This document shows positions 1-9,054 of a stretch of DNA of 64,000 bases, one piece after another; the stretch's first letter is position 1; each line of letters opens with the position of its first letter. The notes under the pieces are model-generated. The model was given only the letters and a program-made list of their open reading frames with translations. It did not search any database and was not told the origin of the DNA. Position numbers and translations under genes: made by a program. The stretch covers positions 2,108,001-2,172,000 of the forward strand of contig NZ_CP026947.1 in NCBI RefSeq assembly GCF_003065405.1. Direction: 5' to 3'. Origin of the DNA: Corynebacterium yudongzhengii (GTDB lineage Bacteria > Actinomycetota > Actinomycetes > Mycobacteriales > Mycobacteriaceae).

Positions 1-2128
1 TGTGCACCAGCCAGGCGTATTCGAAGGCGGTTTGGCGCCACTTGTCATAACGCCCGGAGACTCCCCCGTGGCCGGCGGACATCTCCGTCTGCAGCAGGAT
101 CTCCCCGCCGGTGGCGAACTCGCGGAGCTTGGCCAGCCACTTCGCCGGCTCGACGTAGAGCACGCGGGTATCGTTAAGGCTGGTCACGGCCAGAATGTCC
201 GGGTAGTCCTGCGCGACGACGTTGTCGTACGCCGCGTAGGAGGCCATGTAGTCATAGACTTCCGGGTCGTGGTAGGGGTCTCCCCACTCGTCCCACTCGG
301 GCACAGTCAGCGGCAGCTCGGGCATGAGCATGGAGGTCAACGCGTCGACGAAGGGCACGACCGCCAGCAGGCCGGCGAACTTCTCCGGGGCCATGTTCGC
401 CACCGCGCCGATGAGCATGCCGCCCGCGGAACCACCTTCGGCGACGAGCTGGTCCGGGGTGGTCAGGCCGCGGGCGACGAGGTCGTCGGCAACCGCGATG
501 AAGTCGGTGAAGGTGTTCTTCTTGCGCAGCATCTTGCCGTCGTCGTACCAGTTGCGGCCCATCTCGCCGCCGCCGCGCACGTGCGCGATGACGAAGACCA
601 TGCCGCGATCGAGCAGCGAGAGCCTGGAGACGGAAAAGCCCGGGTCCATGGAGGCCTCATAGGAGCCGTAGCCGTAGAGCAGGGTCGGGTTCGGCGTCGT
701 GGTGTCGAGGTCCGCACGGTGCACGACGGAGACAGGGATCTCGGTGCCGTCGCTCGCCGTGGTCCAGATCCGGTAGGAGGTGTAGTCCTCGCGGCGGTAG
801 CCGTTCGGGATCTCCTGCTGCTTGAGGATGGTTTTCTCGCCGGTGGCGAGGTCGTAGTCGAGCACCGTCGCCGGGGTGGTAAACGAGGTGTAGCCCATGC
901 GCAGCACCGGCGCTTCCCACTCGGCGTTAGCGCCGGCGCCGGCGGTGAAGAGTTCCTCGTCGAACTCGATCTCCTCGAAGGTGCCGTAGCCGTGCTCGGG
1001 CAGGCGCATCAGGGCCACGCGCCCGATTCCGCCGCGGCGGTAGGACAGCACGATATGCGAGGAGAAGGTGTCGACGCCCTCAATGCGCACCTCATCGTCG
1101 TGGGCCACAAGGTCGGTGAGCTCGCGCAGCGGCGGGCGGTTATCGATGGCGCACTCGCTGATCGCGAAGTTCGGGCCCGTGGCGTTGTGGGTGACGATGA
1201 GGCGCCACTCGCCGTCGATAAGCACCTCGTCGACGGTGTATTCCACCCCCGACTCGCGCTCCCACAGCAGCTCGTAGTCTCCGGTGGGATCATCGGTTTT
1301 CAGCATGCGCACCTCGGTGGTGATCTTCGAGCCGGACTCGATGAACAGGTAGCGCTCGCTGCGGGTGCCGCCGATGCCGACGTTGAAGCGCTCGTCCTCC
1401 TCGCGGTAGACGAGCACGTCCTCGCTCTCAGGCGTGCCGATCTTATGCCGCCACACGCTGTCCGGGCGCCAGGCGTCGTCCACGCGGCTGTAGAACAGGT
1501 AGTCCTCCCCTGCCCACGTGGCGCCGTAGAAGATGCCGGTGAGCCGGTCGTCGAGAAGCTTACCGGTCTCCAAATCCTTGACGAACAAATCGAAGCGCTC
1601 ATCGCCGGTGGTATCGACGGAGTAGGCGAGGTAGCACCCCGAGGTGGTCACCGAGGACGCGCCGAGGGTGAAGAAGTCGTGGCCCTCGGCGAGCGTGTCG
1701 AGGTCCAGCAGCACCTGCTCGCCGTCGGCGGGGCCGTCGTCGGGAATCGTCGGCGGTACCCAGGAATCATCCTGCTTATCGACGGGCACCCGGCACGAAT
1801 ACCCATAGCTCTTGCCTTCGGAGATCCGCGCGTAGTACCACCAGTCGCCGGCGCGGGTGGGCACGGACATGTCCGTCTCCTTCACCCGCGAACGGATCTC
1901 TTCGAAGATGTTCTCGCGCAAGGTATCCAGGTGCGCGGTCTTCTGCTTCGTGTAGGCGTTTTCCGCCTCGAGGTAGGCGAGGGTGTCGGGGGATTCTTTG
2001 TCGCGCAGCCACTCGTAGTTATCGACGATCTCCCGGCCGTGACGCACCCTGAACTGCGGCTTCTTCGCTGCTCGGGGTGCCTGAGGGGCGTTGGTAGAGC
2101 CGTTATCGCTCTGAGCAGAAAATTGCAT
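1..2128 (-). CDS. ptrB: Oligopeptidase B (protease II), C-terminus cut by window edge
   Basis: This is a prolyl-oligopeptidase-family serine peptidase that cleaves short peptides after basic residues in the cytoplasm. I translated it from the ATG at 2128; it reads open for 709 codons to base 1, so only a few C-terminal residues are missing. The N-terminal two thirds have the look of the beta-propeller. The C-terminal alpha/beta-hydrolase part carries GGSAGG with the nucleophile near Ser566, an Asp near residue 653 (SLNDTRV) and a His near 687 (AGHGG), so the catalytic triad is intact. It lies downstream of purC on the same strand, 62 bp away across a short tandem repeat. The family call is firm. 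Substrate preference for Arg/Lys is family knowledge and not shown by the sequence. Confidence 0.93.
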   Translation of the reverse strand, partial: MQFSAQSDNGSTNAPQAPRAAKKPQFRVRHGREIVDNYEWLRDKESPDTLAYLEAENAYTKQKTAHLDTLRENIFEEIRSRVKETDMSVPTRAGDWWYYARISEGKSYGYSCRVPVDKQDDSWVPPTIPDDGPADGEQVLLDLDTLAEGHDFFTLGASSVTTSGCYLAYSVDTTGDERFDLFVKDLETGKLLDDRLTGIFYGATWAGEDYLFYSRVDDAWRPDSVWRHKIGTPESEDVLVYREEDERFNVGIGGTRSERYLFIESGSKITTEVRMLKTDDPTGDYELLWERESGVEYTVDEVLIDGEWRLIVTHNATGPNFAISECAIDNRPPLRELTDLVAHDDEVRIEGVDTFSSHIVLSYRRGGIGRVALMRLPEHGYGTFEEIEFDEELFTAGAGANAEWEAPVLRMGYTSFTTPATVLDYDLATGEKTILKQQEIPNGYRREDYTSYRIWTTASDGTEIPVSVVHRADLDTTTPNPTLLYGYGSYEASMDPGFSVSRLSLLDRGMVFVIAHVRGGGEMGRNWYDDGKMLRKKNTFTDFIAVADDLVARGLTTPDQLVAEGGSAGGMLIGAVANMAPEKFAGLLAVVPFVDALTSMLMPELPLTVPEWDEWGDPYHDPEVYDYMASYAAYDNVVAQDYPDILAVTSLNDTRVLYVEPAKWLAKLREFATGGEILLQTEMSAGHGGVSGRYDKWRQTAFEYAWLVH

Positions 2129-2161
2129 GCCCGCCACCCTACCTTTTGCGGGCGTATTGGC

Positions 2162-2200
2162 TAGGCGTTTTTAGGCGTTTTTAGGCGTTTTTAGGCGTTG
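2162..2200. repeat. 10-bp tandem repeat giving stop codons in all three frames at the end of purC
   Basis: Three exact copies of TAGGCGTTTT are followed by a partial fourth. Read on the minus strand, each unit contains CGCCTAA, and the last ends in TAG. Because the unit is 10 nt, the TAA codons at 2191-2193, 2181-2183 and 2171-2173 fall in three different frames. The first is the purC stop. The repeat probably arose by slippage. Confidence 0.85.
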
Positions 2201-3084
2201 CGACCCGGCCAGCGCGAAAACTTCTCGCCGCTCAGGCGCTCGTAGGCCTCGATGTAGCGCTCGCGGGTGGCCTCGACGACCGAGCCGGGCAGCTCCGGCG
2301 GCGCGACATCGGAGGACGTATCCCATCCGGACTTGTCGCTGCTGAGCCAGTTACGCACGTACTGCTTATCGAAACTCGGCTGCACCTTGCCTTCCTCCCA
2401 GCCCTCCGCCGGCCAGTAGCGCGAGGAATCGGGGGTGAGGACTTCATCGGCCAGCACCAGCTTCCCATCGCCGTCGAGGCCGAACTCGAACTTGGTGTCG
2501 GCGAGCAGGATGCCGCGCTCGCGCGCGATGTCGGCGGCCTCGGAGTAAATCCGCAGGGTAGCCTCGCGCAGCTCGGTGGCACGCTCGGTGCCCAGCCGCT
2601 TCTCGACGACCCCAAAGCTCACATTCTCATCATGGTCACCCTGCTCCGCCTTCGTGGCCGGGGTGAAGATCGGCTCGGGCAGACGCGAAGCCTCGGTCAG
2701 CCCTTCCGGCAGGCGGATGCCGCACACGGTGCCATCCGCGCGGTACTCCTTGAGCCCGGAGCCGGTGAGGTAACCGCGGGCGACGCACTCGAACGGGATC
2801 ATCTCAAGCCGCTTCACGACGAGCGCCCGCCCCAGCACCTCCTCCGGAATGCGTTCGTCGTCGGCAGGGCCGGCGAGGTGATTCGGCATGCCGATCTTGT
2901 CGAAGAAGAACATGCTCATCGCGGTGAGCACGCGCCCCTTATCGGGGATCTCCGGGCTCAAGACGTGATCGAAGGCGGAGATGCGGTCGGTGGCGACCAT
3001 CAACAGGTGATCGTCATCGACTTCGTAGAGCTCACGGACCTTACCGGCGGACAGATGCGGGTATTCGGACAACTCGGGTCGCAT
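2191..3084 (-). CDS. purC: Phosphoribosylaminoimidazole-succinocarboxamide (SAICAR) synthase
   Basis: PurC joins CAIR and aspartate with ATP to form SAICAR in de novo purine synthesis. At 297 residues it has the usual length. Family signatures are present: [24 protein letters not shown] near residues 16-39, LADTKFEFG near 199, and [12 protein letters not shown] shortly after. The ATG at 3084 gives the canonical N-terminus. It sits downstream of purB and purD on the same strand, but a 480-bp repeat-containing gap separates it from purB, so it probably has its own promoter. The stop codon is the first unit of a 10-bp tandem repeat. Confidence 0.96.
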   Translation of the reverse strand: MRPELSEYPHLSAGKVRELYEVDDDHLLMVATDRISAFDHVLSPEIPDKGRVLTAMSMFFFDKIGMPNHLAGPADDERIPEEVLGRALVVKRLEMIPFECVARGYLTGSGLKEYRADGTVCGIRLPEGLTEASRLPEPIFTPATKAEQGDHDENVSFGVVEKRLGTERATELREATLRIYSEAADIARERGILLADTKFEFGLDGDGKLVLADEVLTPDSSRYWPAEGWEEGKVQPSFDKQYVRNWLSSDKSGWDTSSDVAPPELPGSVVEATRERYIEAYERLSGEKFSRWPGRNA

Positions 3085-3166
3085 GTCACGACAGTCTAGA
3101 CCTATGACGCTTGCGCGGCTGCGCAGCGGGTGTGGGGTGCGTGTTTGGGTGGGGTGTGTTCATGGT

Positions 3167-3264
3167 GCGTTAACGCTGGTCGAAAACAGTCACCCCTAAA
3201 GGAGTGCTGGTTTCGACCGCGTGAGACTCGTTTAGGAGCGCCTCCTTTCGACCAGCGCTAGCGC
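3167..3264 (-). repeat. R1 palindromic intergenic repeat, copy 1
   Basis: This 98-bp element has outer arms GCGTTAACGCTGGTCGAAA and TTTCGACCAGCGCTAGCGC and an internal TTTCGACCGCG. I set the orientation by the strand that carries the internal GAGTC..GGTCGAAA half; here that is the minus strand. It lies between purC and purB and pairs with the copy at 3398. Confidence 0.9.
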
Positions 3265-3397
3265 GGCATAGCCCCATTAGGCGGCGCGAGGCGCCCGGCG
3301 AAAGCAGTGGGACAGGCGGGGCTACTGAGGCAAACGAGACTGGCACGACACCCGACTCGCGCCACCTGCACACTTCTCTAGCCAAATGCTCCATAGT
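3265..3397 (-). repeat. R1-R1 spacer, homologous to the spacers at 12209 and 12441
   Basis: This 133-bp spacer is recognisably the reverse complement of the 134-bp spacers in the 12-kb cluster. Shared blocks include GCCCGGCGAAA, CAGTG, AGGCGGGG and a terminal ATAGT. R1-spacer-R1 is therefore one repeated ~330-bp unit, not two chance neighbours. Confidence 0.75.
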
Positions 3398-3494
3398 GCG
3401 CTAACGCTGGTCGAAATCACCCCTATAGAAAGGGCTACTCCTTTCGACCGCGCGGGACTCCTTTAGGCCCCCTCCTTTCGACCAGCGCTAGCGC
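3398..3494 (-). repeat. R1 palindromic intergenic repeat, copy 2
   Basis: A 97-bp copy starting GCGCTAACGCTGGTCGAAA and ending TTTCGACCAGCGCTAGCGC, in the same orientation as copy 1. To its right, 3495-3565 is A/C-rich and has no gene. Confidence 0.9.
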
Positions 3495-3565
3495 AACACG
3501 CCAACCCAGCAAGACCGCAGGCCACACGAACCACCTGACCTGCAAAAACGCCGGCGAACGCGAAC

Positions 3566-4993
3566 CTACAGAATCTCCCCCGGCCGGTACTTCGCGGCTT
3601 CGGGGTGATCGCCGACCAGGTCGCGGATCCGAGCCAAGACGCGGTCGATCTGGGCCTCGGCGGCACCGATGAACGCATGGCGATCCGCCAGCGCCTCCTC
3701 CAGTTCACTCTCGCCGAGCGGGAAGTCGGGATCAGCGGCCAGACGCTGGAGAAGGTCCTGCTCACCGCCGTTTTCGCGCATGTTCAGGGCGACGTCGACG
3801 GCGTGACGCTTGATCTTTTCGTGGGCCTCTTCGCGTCCGACCCCGGCACGCACCGCCGCCATGAGCAGGCGGGTGGTGGCGAGGAACGGGAGGTAGCGCT
3901 CGAGTTCGCGGTCGATCATCGCGGGGAAAGCACCGAATTCTTCGAGGACGGTGAGGAAGGTCTCGAACATGCCGTCGATCGCGAAGAAGGCGTCCGGCAG
4001 CGCCACGCGCCGAACCACGGAGCAGGAGACATCGCCTTCGTTCCACTGCTGGCCGGCGAGATCAGCGGTCATGGTCAGGTAGCCGCGCAGGATGACCTGC
4101 AGTCCGTTGACGCGCTCGCACGAACGGGCGTTCATCTTGTGCGGCATCGCGGACGAGCCGACCTGGCCTTCCTTGAAGCCTTCGGTGACGGTCTCGTTGC
4201 CGGCCATGAGCCGGATGGTGGTCGCCAGCGAGGACGGGCCAGCACCGAGCTGCACCAGCGCGGAGATGGTGTCGAAGTCCAGCGAGCGCGAGTAGACCTG
4301 CCCGACCGAGTCGAAGATGCGGGAAAACCCGAGGAAATCGGCGATTGAGCGCTCGAGAGAGGCGAGCTTCGAGCGGTCGCCGCCGACCAAGTCGAGCATG
4401 TCCTGCGCCGTTCCCATGGGCCCCTTGATGCCGCGTAAGGGGTAGCGGTCGAGCAGCTCGTCGACACGCGTGACCGCCACCAGCAGCTCGTCGGCGGCGG
4501 AGGCGAAGCGCTTGCCGAGCGTCGTCGCCTGCGCCGCCACGTTGTGCGAACGCCCGGCCATCACCAGCGAGCGGTAGTTGCCGGCGTGCTCGCCCAGGCG
4601 TGCAAGCACGGCGATGGCCTTGTCGCGAATGGTCTCGAGCGAGCGGTAGACCTGCAGCTGCTCGACGTTCTCGGTGAGATCGCGGCTGGTCATGCCCTTG
4701 TGGATGTGCTCGTGGCCGGCGAGGGCGTTGAACTCTTCGATGCGGGCTTTGACGTCGTGGCGGGTGACGCGCTCGCGCTGCGCGATGGATTCGAGGTCGA
4801 TGGTCTCCAAGACCCGCTCGTAGTCCTCGATCACCCCGTCGGGGATGGAGATGCCCAGGCGGCGCTGGGCTTTCATCACGGCGATCCAGAGCTGGCGCTC
4901 GAGGATGATCTTCGTCTCGGGCGACCAGATCTCGGTCATGCCGACAGACGCGTACCGGGATGCGAGGACGTTTGCGATGTTCTTTTCAGCCAC
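3566..4993 (-). CDS. purB: Adenylosuccinate lyase
   Basis: PurB removes fumarate from SAICAR and from adenylosuccinate in purine synthesis. It has 475 residues, normal for the family. The fumarase/aspartase-superfamily signature GSSAMPHKMN is present in the middle of the protein, and THDVK-type and GRSHNVAAQ blocks match the active-site regions. The start MAEKNIANVLASRYAS is canonical. It lies between purD upstream (56-bp gap) and the repeat cluster before purC. Confidence 0.96.
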   Translation of the reverse strand: MAEKNIANVLASRYASVGMTEIWSPETKIILERQLWIAVMKAQRRLGISIPDGVIEDYERVLETIDLESIAQRERVTRHDVKARIEEFNALAGHEHIHKGMTSRDLTENVEQLQVYRSLETIRDKAIAVLARLGEHAGNYRSLVMAGRSHNVAAQATTLGKRFASAADELLVAVTRVDELLDRYPLRGIKGPMGTAQDMLDLVGGDRSKLASLERSIADFLGFSRIFDSVGQVYSRSLDFDTISALVQLGAGPSSLATTIRLMAGNETVTEGFKEGQVGSSAMPHKMNARSCERVNGLQVILRGYLTMTADLAGQQWNEGDVSCSVVRRVALPDAFFAIDGMFETFLTVLEEFGAFPAMIDRELERYLPFLATTRLLMAAVRAGVGREEAHEKIKRHAVDVALNMRENGGEQDLLQRLAADPDFPLGESELEEALADRHAFIGAAEAQIDRVLARIRDLVGDHPEAAKYRPGEIL

Positions 4994-5049
4994 GCCCTTT
5001 AGTATCGCACGTCAGCACTACTGACGAAGACTAAGCATCCCGCCACCAT

Positions 5050-6333
5050 CTATTCGGGGATGCGGATCTCACCCTCAACGGCCTTGCGGGCGATGTCGGA
5101 ACGCGTGAACGAGCCTTCCAGCTGCAGCTTATCGACGTTCCGGTACACCTCCTCGCACGCCTGCACCAAGGTTTTGCCCCGGCCCATGATATTGAGCACA
5201 CGCCCGCCGGAGGCAATGAGCCGCCCCTCGGCATCCCGGCTCGTGCCGGCGTGGAGCACCACCGCGGGATCGTCGAGACCCTCGCCGGTGATCTCTCCGC
5301 CTTTGACGGGGCTGATCGGGTAGTTTTTGGCAGCCACGACGACGGTCACCGCGTACTCGTCCGCCCAGTCCAGCGGGCCGATCTCGGAAAGCCGCCCCGT
5401 GGCGGTGGCGTGCAGCACCTCACCGAGCGGGGTCTTGAGCAGCGACAGGATCGGCTGGGTCTCGGGGTCGCCGAAACGGGCGTTGAACTCGACGACCGCC
5501 GGGCCCTTCGCGCCCCACGCGGCACCGAGGTAGAGCAGCCCGGAATACGGGGTGCCGCGCCGGACCATTTCGCGGGCGACGGGGGCCACGAGATCGTCGA
5601 CAAGCGTCTGCGTCGCACCCTCCGGCAGCCAGTCCAGCGGGGTGTAGGCACCCATGCCGCCGGTGTTGGGGCCCTCGTCGTGGTCATAGGCGCGCTTGTG
5701 ATCCTGGGCGGGCAGAAGCGGCACGACGGTCTCGCCGTCGACGAGGCAGAAGAGGCTGACCTCGGGGCCGTCAAGGAAGGTCTCGAGCAATACGGGGTTG
5801 CCGGCGGCGAGCACCGCGTCGACATGCGCGCGGGCGGCGGTGCGCTCCGGCGTGACGACGACCCCCTTTCCGCCCGCCAGCCCATCATCTTTGACCACCC
5901 AGATCGGCCCGTAGCGATCGAGAATCTCCTCGATCTCTGCGTCGCTGACCCCCGGGTTGAGCTCATCGGCGGTGGCGGTGGCCACCCCGGCGTCCTTCAT
6001 GATCTGCTTGGCGAAGGCCTTCGAGCCCTCCAGGCGCGCGGCGGCCGCGCTCGGCCCGAAGACCGCGAAGCCGGCTTCACGCAGCGCGTCGCTGACACCA
6101 CTGACCAGCGGTGCTTCGGGGCCGATGACGACGAGCTCGGCCTGAATCTCCTCCGCCAGGGTGACCATGGCCACCGCGTTGTCGATGGGCCCGGCCTCCG
6201 GGTGGCAGGTCGCCTGGCGCGCGATGCCGGCGTTACCGGGCGCGGCGTGTAGCTCGTCGATGGCAGGGTCATGGGCCAATGCGTTGATGAGGGCGTGCTC
6301 GCGGCCGCCGGAACCGATCACAAGGGTGCGCAT
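5050..6333 (-). CDS. purD: Phosphoribosylamine-glycine ligase (GAR synthetase)
   Basis: PurD ligates glycine to phosphoribosylamine using ATP, the second step of purine synthesis. At 427 residues it starts [15 protein letters not shown], the canonical glycine-rich N-terminus. The ATP-grasp features [10 protein letters not shown] and [10 protein letters not shown] are visible. It is the first gene of the minus-strand pur group. Its start lies 54 bp from the divergent HIT gene, so 6334-6386 should hold promoters for both. Confidence 0.96.
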   Translation of the reverse strand: MRTLVIGSGGREHALINALAHDPAIDELHAAPGNAGIARQATCHPEAGPIDNAVAMVTLAEEIQAELVVIGPEAPLVSGVSDALREAGFAVFGPSAAAARLEGSKAFAKQIMKDAGVATATADELNPGVSDAEIEEILDRYGPIWVVKDDGLAGGKGVVVTPERTAARAHVDAVLAAGNPVLLETFLDGPEVSLFCLVDGETVVPLLPAQDHKRAYDHDEGPNTGGMGAYTPLDWLPEGATQTLVDDLVAPVAREMVRRGTPYSGLLYLGAAWGAKGPAVVEFNARFGDPETQPILSLLKTPLGEVLHATATGRLSEIGPLDWADEYAVTVVVAAKNYPISPVKGGEITGEGLDDPAVVLHAGTSRDAEGRLIASGGRVLNIMGRGKTLVQACEEVYRNVDKLQLEGSFTRSDIARKAVEGEIRIPE

Positions 6334-6386
6334 ACTGCATCAGTGTAATAGGACACAGTCTCGAAAATGTGGTTAGGCTTGAGGAC

Positions 6387-6809
6387 ATGAGTAGCGTCTT
6401 TTCGAAGATCATCGACGGCGAGATCCCCGGGCGCTTCGTCTACCGGGATGATCGCGTCGCCGCGTTCCTGACTATCGAACCCATCCGTTATGGTCACACG
6501 CTCGTCGTGCCGATCAAGGAAGTCGACAAGTGGACTGACCTCGAACCGGAGCTGTTGAGCCACCTCAACGAAGTCGCCCAGCTCGTCGGCCGGGCGATCA
6601 TCGAGGTCTTCGGTTCCGAACGCGCCGGCTACCTCATCGCCGGCTTCGAGGTCCCCCACGCCCACATCCACGTCTTCCCCGCCGACAACATGCAGGGATA
6701 CGACTTATCGACGGTCATGTCCCCCGAAGAGACCGACGACGCCAAGATGGACGACGCCGCCGAGCGCCTGCGCGCCGCCATCGACGTCGACCGTTCGGGG
6801 CGGGCTTAG
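6387..6809 (+). CDS. HIT family protein (histidine-triad nucleotide hydrolase)
   Basis: A 140-residue HIT-superfamily protein, typical of enzymes that hydrolyse nucleotide phosphoramidates such as AMP-lysine. The triad HAHIHVF is present near residue 90, and the N-terminus MSSVFSKIIDGEIPGRFVY is canonical. I chose the ATG at 6387 over the GTG 18 nt upstream because of that N-terminus. No good Shine-Dalgarno is spaced correctly, so it may be leaderless. Its stop codon overlaps that of the convergent phoS (TTAG at 6806-6809), leaving no room for a terminator between them. Confidence 0.92.
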   Translation: MSSVFSKIIDGEIPGRFVYRDDRVAAFLTIEPIRYGHTLVVPIKEVDKWTDLEPELLSHLNEVAQLVGRAIIEVFGSERAGYLIAGFEVPHAHIHVFPADNMQGYDLSTVMSPEETDDAKMDDAAERLRAAIDVDRSGRA

Positions 6810-8239
6810 CGCTTCGCGTTTTCTGGGTTGAGCAGCCGCGGCAGGCGGATGGTAAACGTCGAGCCCTCACCCGGCTGGCTGTCGACCCAGATGTCGCCGC
6901 CGTGCTGTTCGACCAGCGACTTCACGATGGCCAGGCCCAGGCCCGAGCCGCCCTTGCTGCGGGAGCGCGAGCTGTCCTCTCGGTAGAAGCGCTCGAAGAT
7001 GTGGGCGGCGGTGTCCTCGTCCATGCCGCGGCCGTCGTCGATGACGCGCACGAGGATGTCGCGGCCTTCCTCGGACAGGATGATGGTCACCTTCGCGTCG
7101 TCGCCGCCGTGGCGCAGCCCGTTGCTGATCAGGTTGATGAACACCTGGTGCAGGCGATCGGGATCGCCGTTGACCACGGGCAGCTTCTCGGATTTGTTCT
7201 GCACATCGATGGTGCGCCCGGCGAAGGCGGCTTGGGCGGAACTGCGCGCCGACATGGTGACCTCGAGGACGTCGACGGGCCGCAGATCGAGGCGCGAGCC
7301 TTCGGCGCGGGTGAGGGAAAGCAGATCTTCGACGAGCAGCTTCATGCGCTGGGACTCTTCGCTGATCTTGTCTAAGACCTTCTCGGCGTCGTCGGTCGCC
7401 CCCGAGCGGTAGAGCTCGGTGTAGCCGCTCACGCTGGTCAGCGGGGTGCGCAGCTCGTGCGAGGCATCGCCGATGAACCTGCGCATCTGTTCCTCCTTCT
7501 TCTGGGAGGTTTCGATGGAGCGCTGCAGGCGTCCCAACATGACGTTCAGCGCGCGCGAGAGCTGGCCGACCTCGGTGTTCAGCGGCCAGGTGGGCACGCG
7601 TCGATCGAGGTCGCCGCCCGCGATGGCGCGCGCGGTGGCCTCGACTTCGCGCAGCGGCAGCAGGGCGCGGCGGATGAACCAGGCGCCGACGAGCGCCATG
7701 AACACCAGCACGATGATCGAGATGAAGATCTGCACGCCGACCAGCCCGCGGATCATGAGGTTCTCGCGTTCCAGGGACTTCGCCACGATGGTCACGCCCG
7801 AGGCGGTGTTCACGCCGATGGCGCGCCACTCGATGTCCTCCCGCGAGCCGTCGAGCGAGTCGACGTTCGTCGGCTCCCCGTTGATCTCGACTTCGGAGAA
7901 GTTCGGCCGGGAATCGCCAACGTTGATCCAGTGCTGGGCACCGGTCGGGGTGATCTGCAAGACCGCGAACTCACTCGGCGGGCCGACCAGGGCGCCCGTT
8001 TGGTAGAGCTCCGGGTTCTGCGTCCAGCCCGCGGCGCTCGCGGAGAGGTCGGCATCGACGCGGTCTAAAAGCACCCCGCGCATGATGGTGGTCACCGCCA
8101 GCGAGGAGGCGAACAGGCCGATCGACGAGATCACCACGATGATGACCACCAGCCAGGTCTGCAGGTTTAAGACCCGCTTGATCTTCTCGGTCGTGGGCGT
8201 TTTCGGTTTCTTCGGTACCTTGGTTGCGCTCGAGGCCAT
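6806..8239 (-). CDS. phoS: Sensor histidine kinase PhoS-like
   Basis: This 477-residue membrane kinase has one transmembrane helix near 29-51, an extracytoplasmic sensor segment, a second helix near 167-189, and a HAMP domain. It then has a dimerisation domain with the phospho-acceptor in DASHELRTP (His261) and an ATPase domain with DDGRGMDED and GGSGLGLAIVKSL. The preceding gene encodes its OmpR-family regulator, 15 bp upstream on the same strand. The position next to purD/HIT on one side and a PLP enzyme plus pqo on the other matches the corynebacterial PhoRS phosphate-starvation system. That assignment rests on synteny and family, not on a sensed ligand. Confidence 0.85.
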   Translation of the reverse strand: MASSATKVPKKPKTPTTEKIKRVLNLQTWLVVIIVVISSIGLFASSLAVTTIMRGVLLDRVDADLSASAAGWTQNPELYQTGALVGPPSEFAVLQITPTGAQHWINVGDSRPNFSEVEINGEPTNVDSLDGSREDIEWRAIGVNTASGVTIVAKSLERENLMIRGLVGVQIFISIIVLVFMALVGAWFIRRALLPLREVEATARAIAGGDLDRRVPTWPLNTEVGQLSRALNVMLGRLQRSIETSQKKEEQMRRFIGDASHELRTPLTSVSGYTELYRSGATDDAEKVLDKISEESQRMKLLVEDLLSLTRAEGSRLDLRPVDVLEVTMSARSSAQAAFAGRTIDVQNKSEKLPVVNGDPDRLHQVFINLISNGLRHGGDDAKVTIILSEEGRDILVRVIDDGRGMDEDTAAHIFERFYREDSSRSRSKGGSGLGLAIVKSLVEQHGGDIWVDSQPGEGSTFTIRLPRLLNPENAKR

Positions 8240-8254
8240 AAAACCTGAAGCGTC

Positions 8255-8965
8255 CTACTTCCGCGGGGTACGCAGGACGTAGCCCACGCCGCGCACGGTC
8301 TGGATCAGAGGCGTATCGCCGGTGTCGATCTTGCGGCGCAGATACGAGATGTAGGACTCGACGACGTTGCCGTCCCCGCCGAAGTCATAGTGCCAGACGT
8401 TGTCCAGGATCTTCGCCTTGCTGAGCACGACCTCCGCGTTGAGCATGAGGTAGCGCAGGAGGTTGAACTCCGTGGGCGAGAGATCGATGATCTCGCCGGC
8501 CTTGGTAACCTCATGCGTGTCATCGTTAAGCGTCAGATCGGCGTAGCGGATGGTGTTGTCGCCGTCTTCTTCTTCGGAGATGTTGCCGCGGCGCAGGATC
8601 ACGCGCAGGCGGGTAATGACTTCCTCGAGCGAGAAAGGCTTGGTCACATAATCGTCCGCCCCGATGGTCAGGCCGTGGATACGGTCCTCGACGGCGTCCT
8701 TGGCGGTCAGATACAGCACCGGGCCTTCGAGGCCTTCCTCGCGCAGCTTGGCGAGCAGCTCGAAGCCATCCATCCCCGGCATCATCACGTCCAGGATGAA
8801 CGCGTCGGGACGGAAGGAGCGAGCGACCTCGAGGCCTTCCTGCCCGGATTCTGCAGTGGCGACCTCGAAGCCTTGGAACTTCAGGCTGACGGTCAGCAGA
8901 TCGACGATATTCGGCTCATCATCAACGACGAGCACCTTGACAGGAGTGGTGGTTGCTTCAGACAT
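8255..8965 (-). CDS. phoR: Response regulator PhoR-like (OmpR/PhoB family)
   Basis: A 236-residue two-domain regulator. The receiver domain has the acidic pair DDEP (residues 15-18), the phosphorylated Asp59 in FILDVMMPGMDG and the conserved Lys in TKPFSLEE. The C-terminal winged helix ends in RRKIDTGDTPLIQTVRGVGYVLR, typical of the OmpR/PhoB class. It is co-transcribed with the kinase downstream. Three 11-bp-spaced CTGA repeats at 9000-9032, just upstream, look like its own binding site. The phosphate-starvation role is inferred from synteny. Confidence 0.87.
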   Translation of the reverse strand: MSEATTTPVKVLVVDDEPNIVDLLTVSLKFQGFEVATAESGQEGLEVARSFRPDAFILDVMMPGMDGFELLAKLREEGLEGPVLYLTAKDAVEDRIHGLTIGADDYVTKPFSLEEVITRLRVILRRGNISEEEDGDNTIRYADLTLNDDTHEVTKAGEIIDLSPTEFNLLRYLMLNAEVVLSKAKILDNVWHYDFGGDGNVVESYISYLRRKIDTGDTPLIQTVRGVGYVLRTPRK

Positions 8966-8999
8966 GCTTCATAGTTAACACGTCCGCATTTCCCCTACC

Positions 9000-9032
9000 C
9001 TGAACGTATCCTGAATGTTTGCTGACAATGGT
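9000..9032 (-). promoter_or_regulatory. Three 11-bp direct repeats, candidate PhoR operator
   Basis: CTGAACGTATC, CTGAATGTTTG and CTGACAATGGT follow each other without gaps, 35-67 bp upstream of the phoR start. OmpR/PhoB-family regulators bind tandem half-sites about 11 bp apart, so autoregulation is a reasonable inference. No binding evidence is visible in sequence. Confidence 0.45.
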
Positions 9033-9054
9033 TGAGCTGGCACTATGACCCTAC

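Noticed and set aside
2..2164. 720-codon plus-strand open frame at the left edge
   Set aside because: It is the antisense shadow of oligopeptidase B, whose minus-strand frame has a full catalytic triad. The plus frame has an Ala/Gly/Val/Arg-rich composition and no family pattern.
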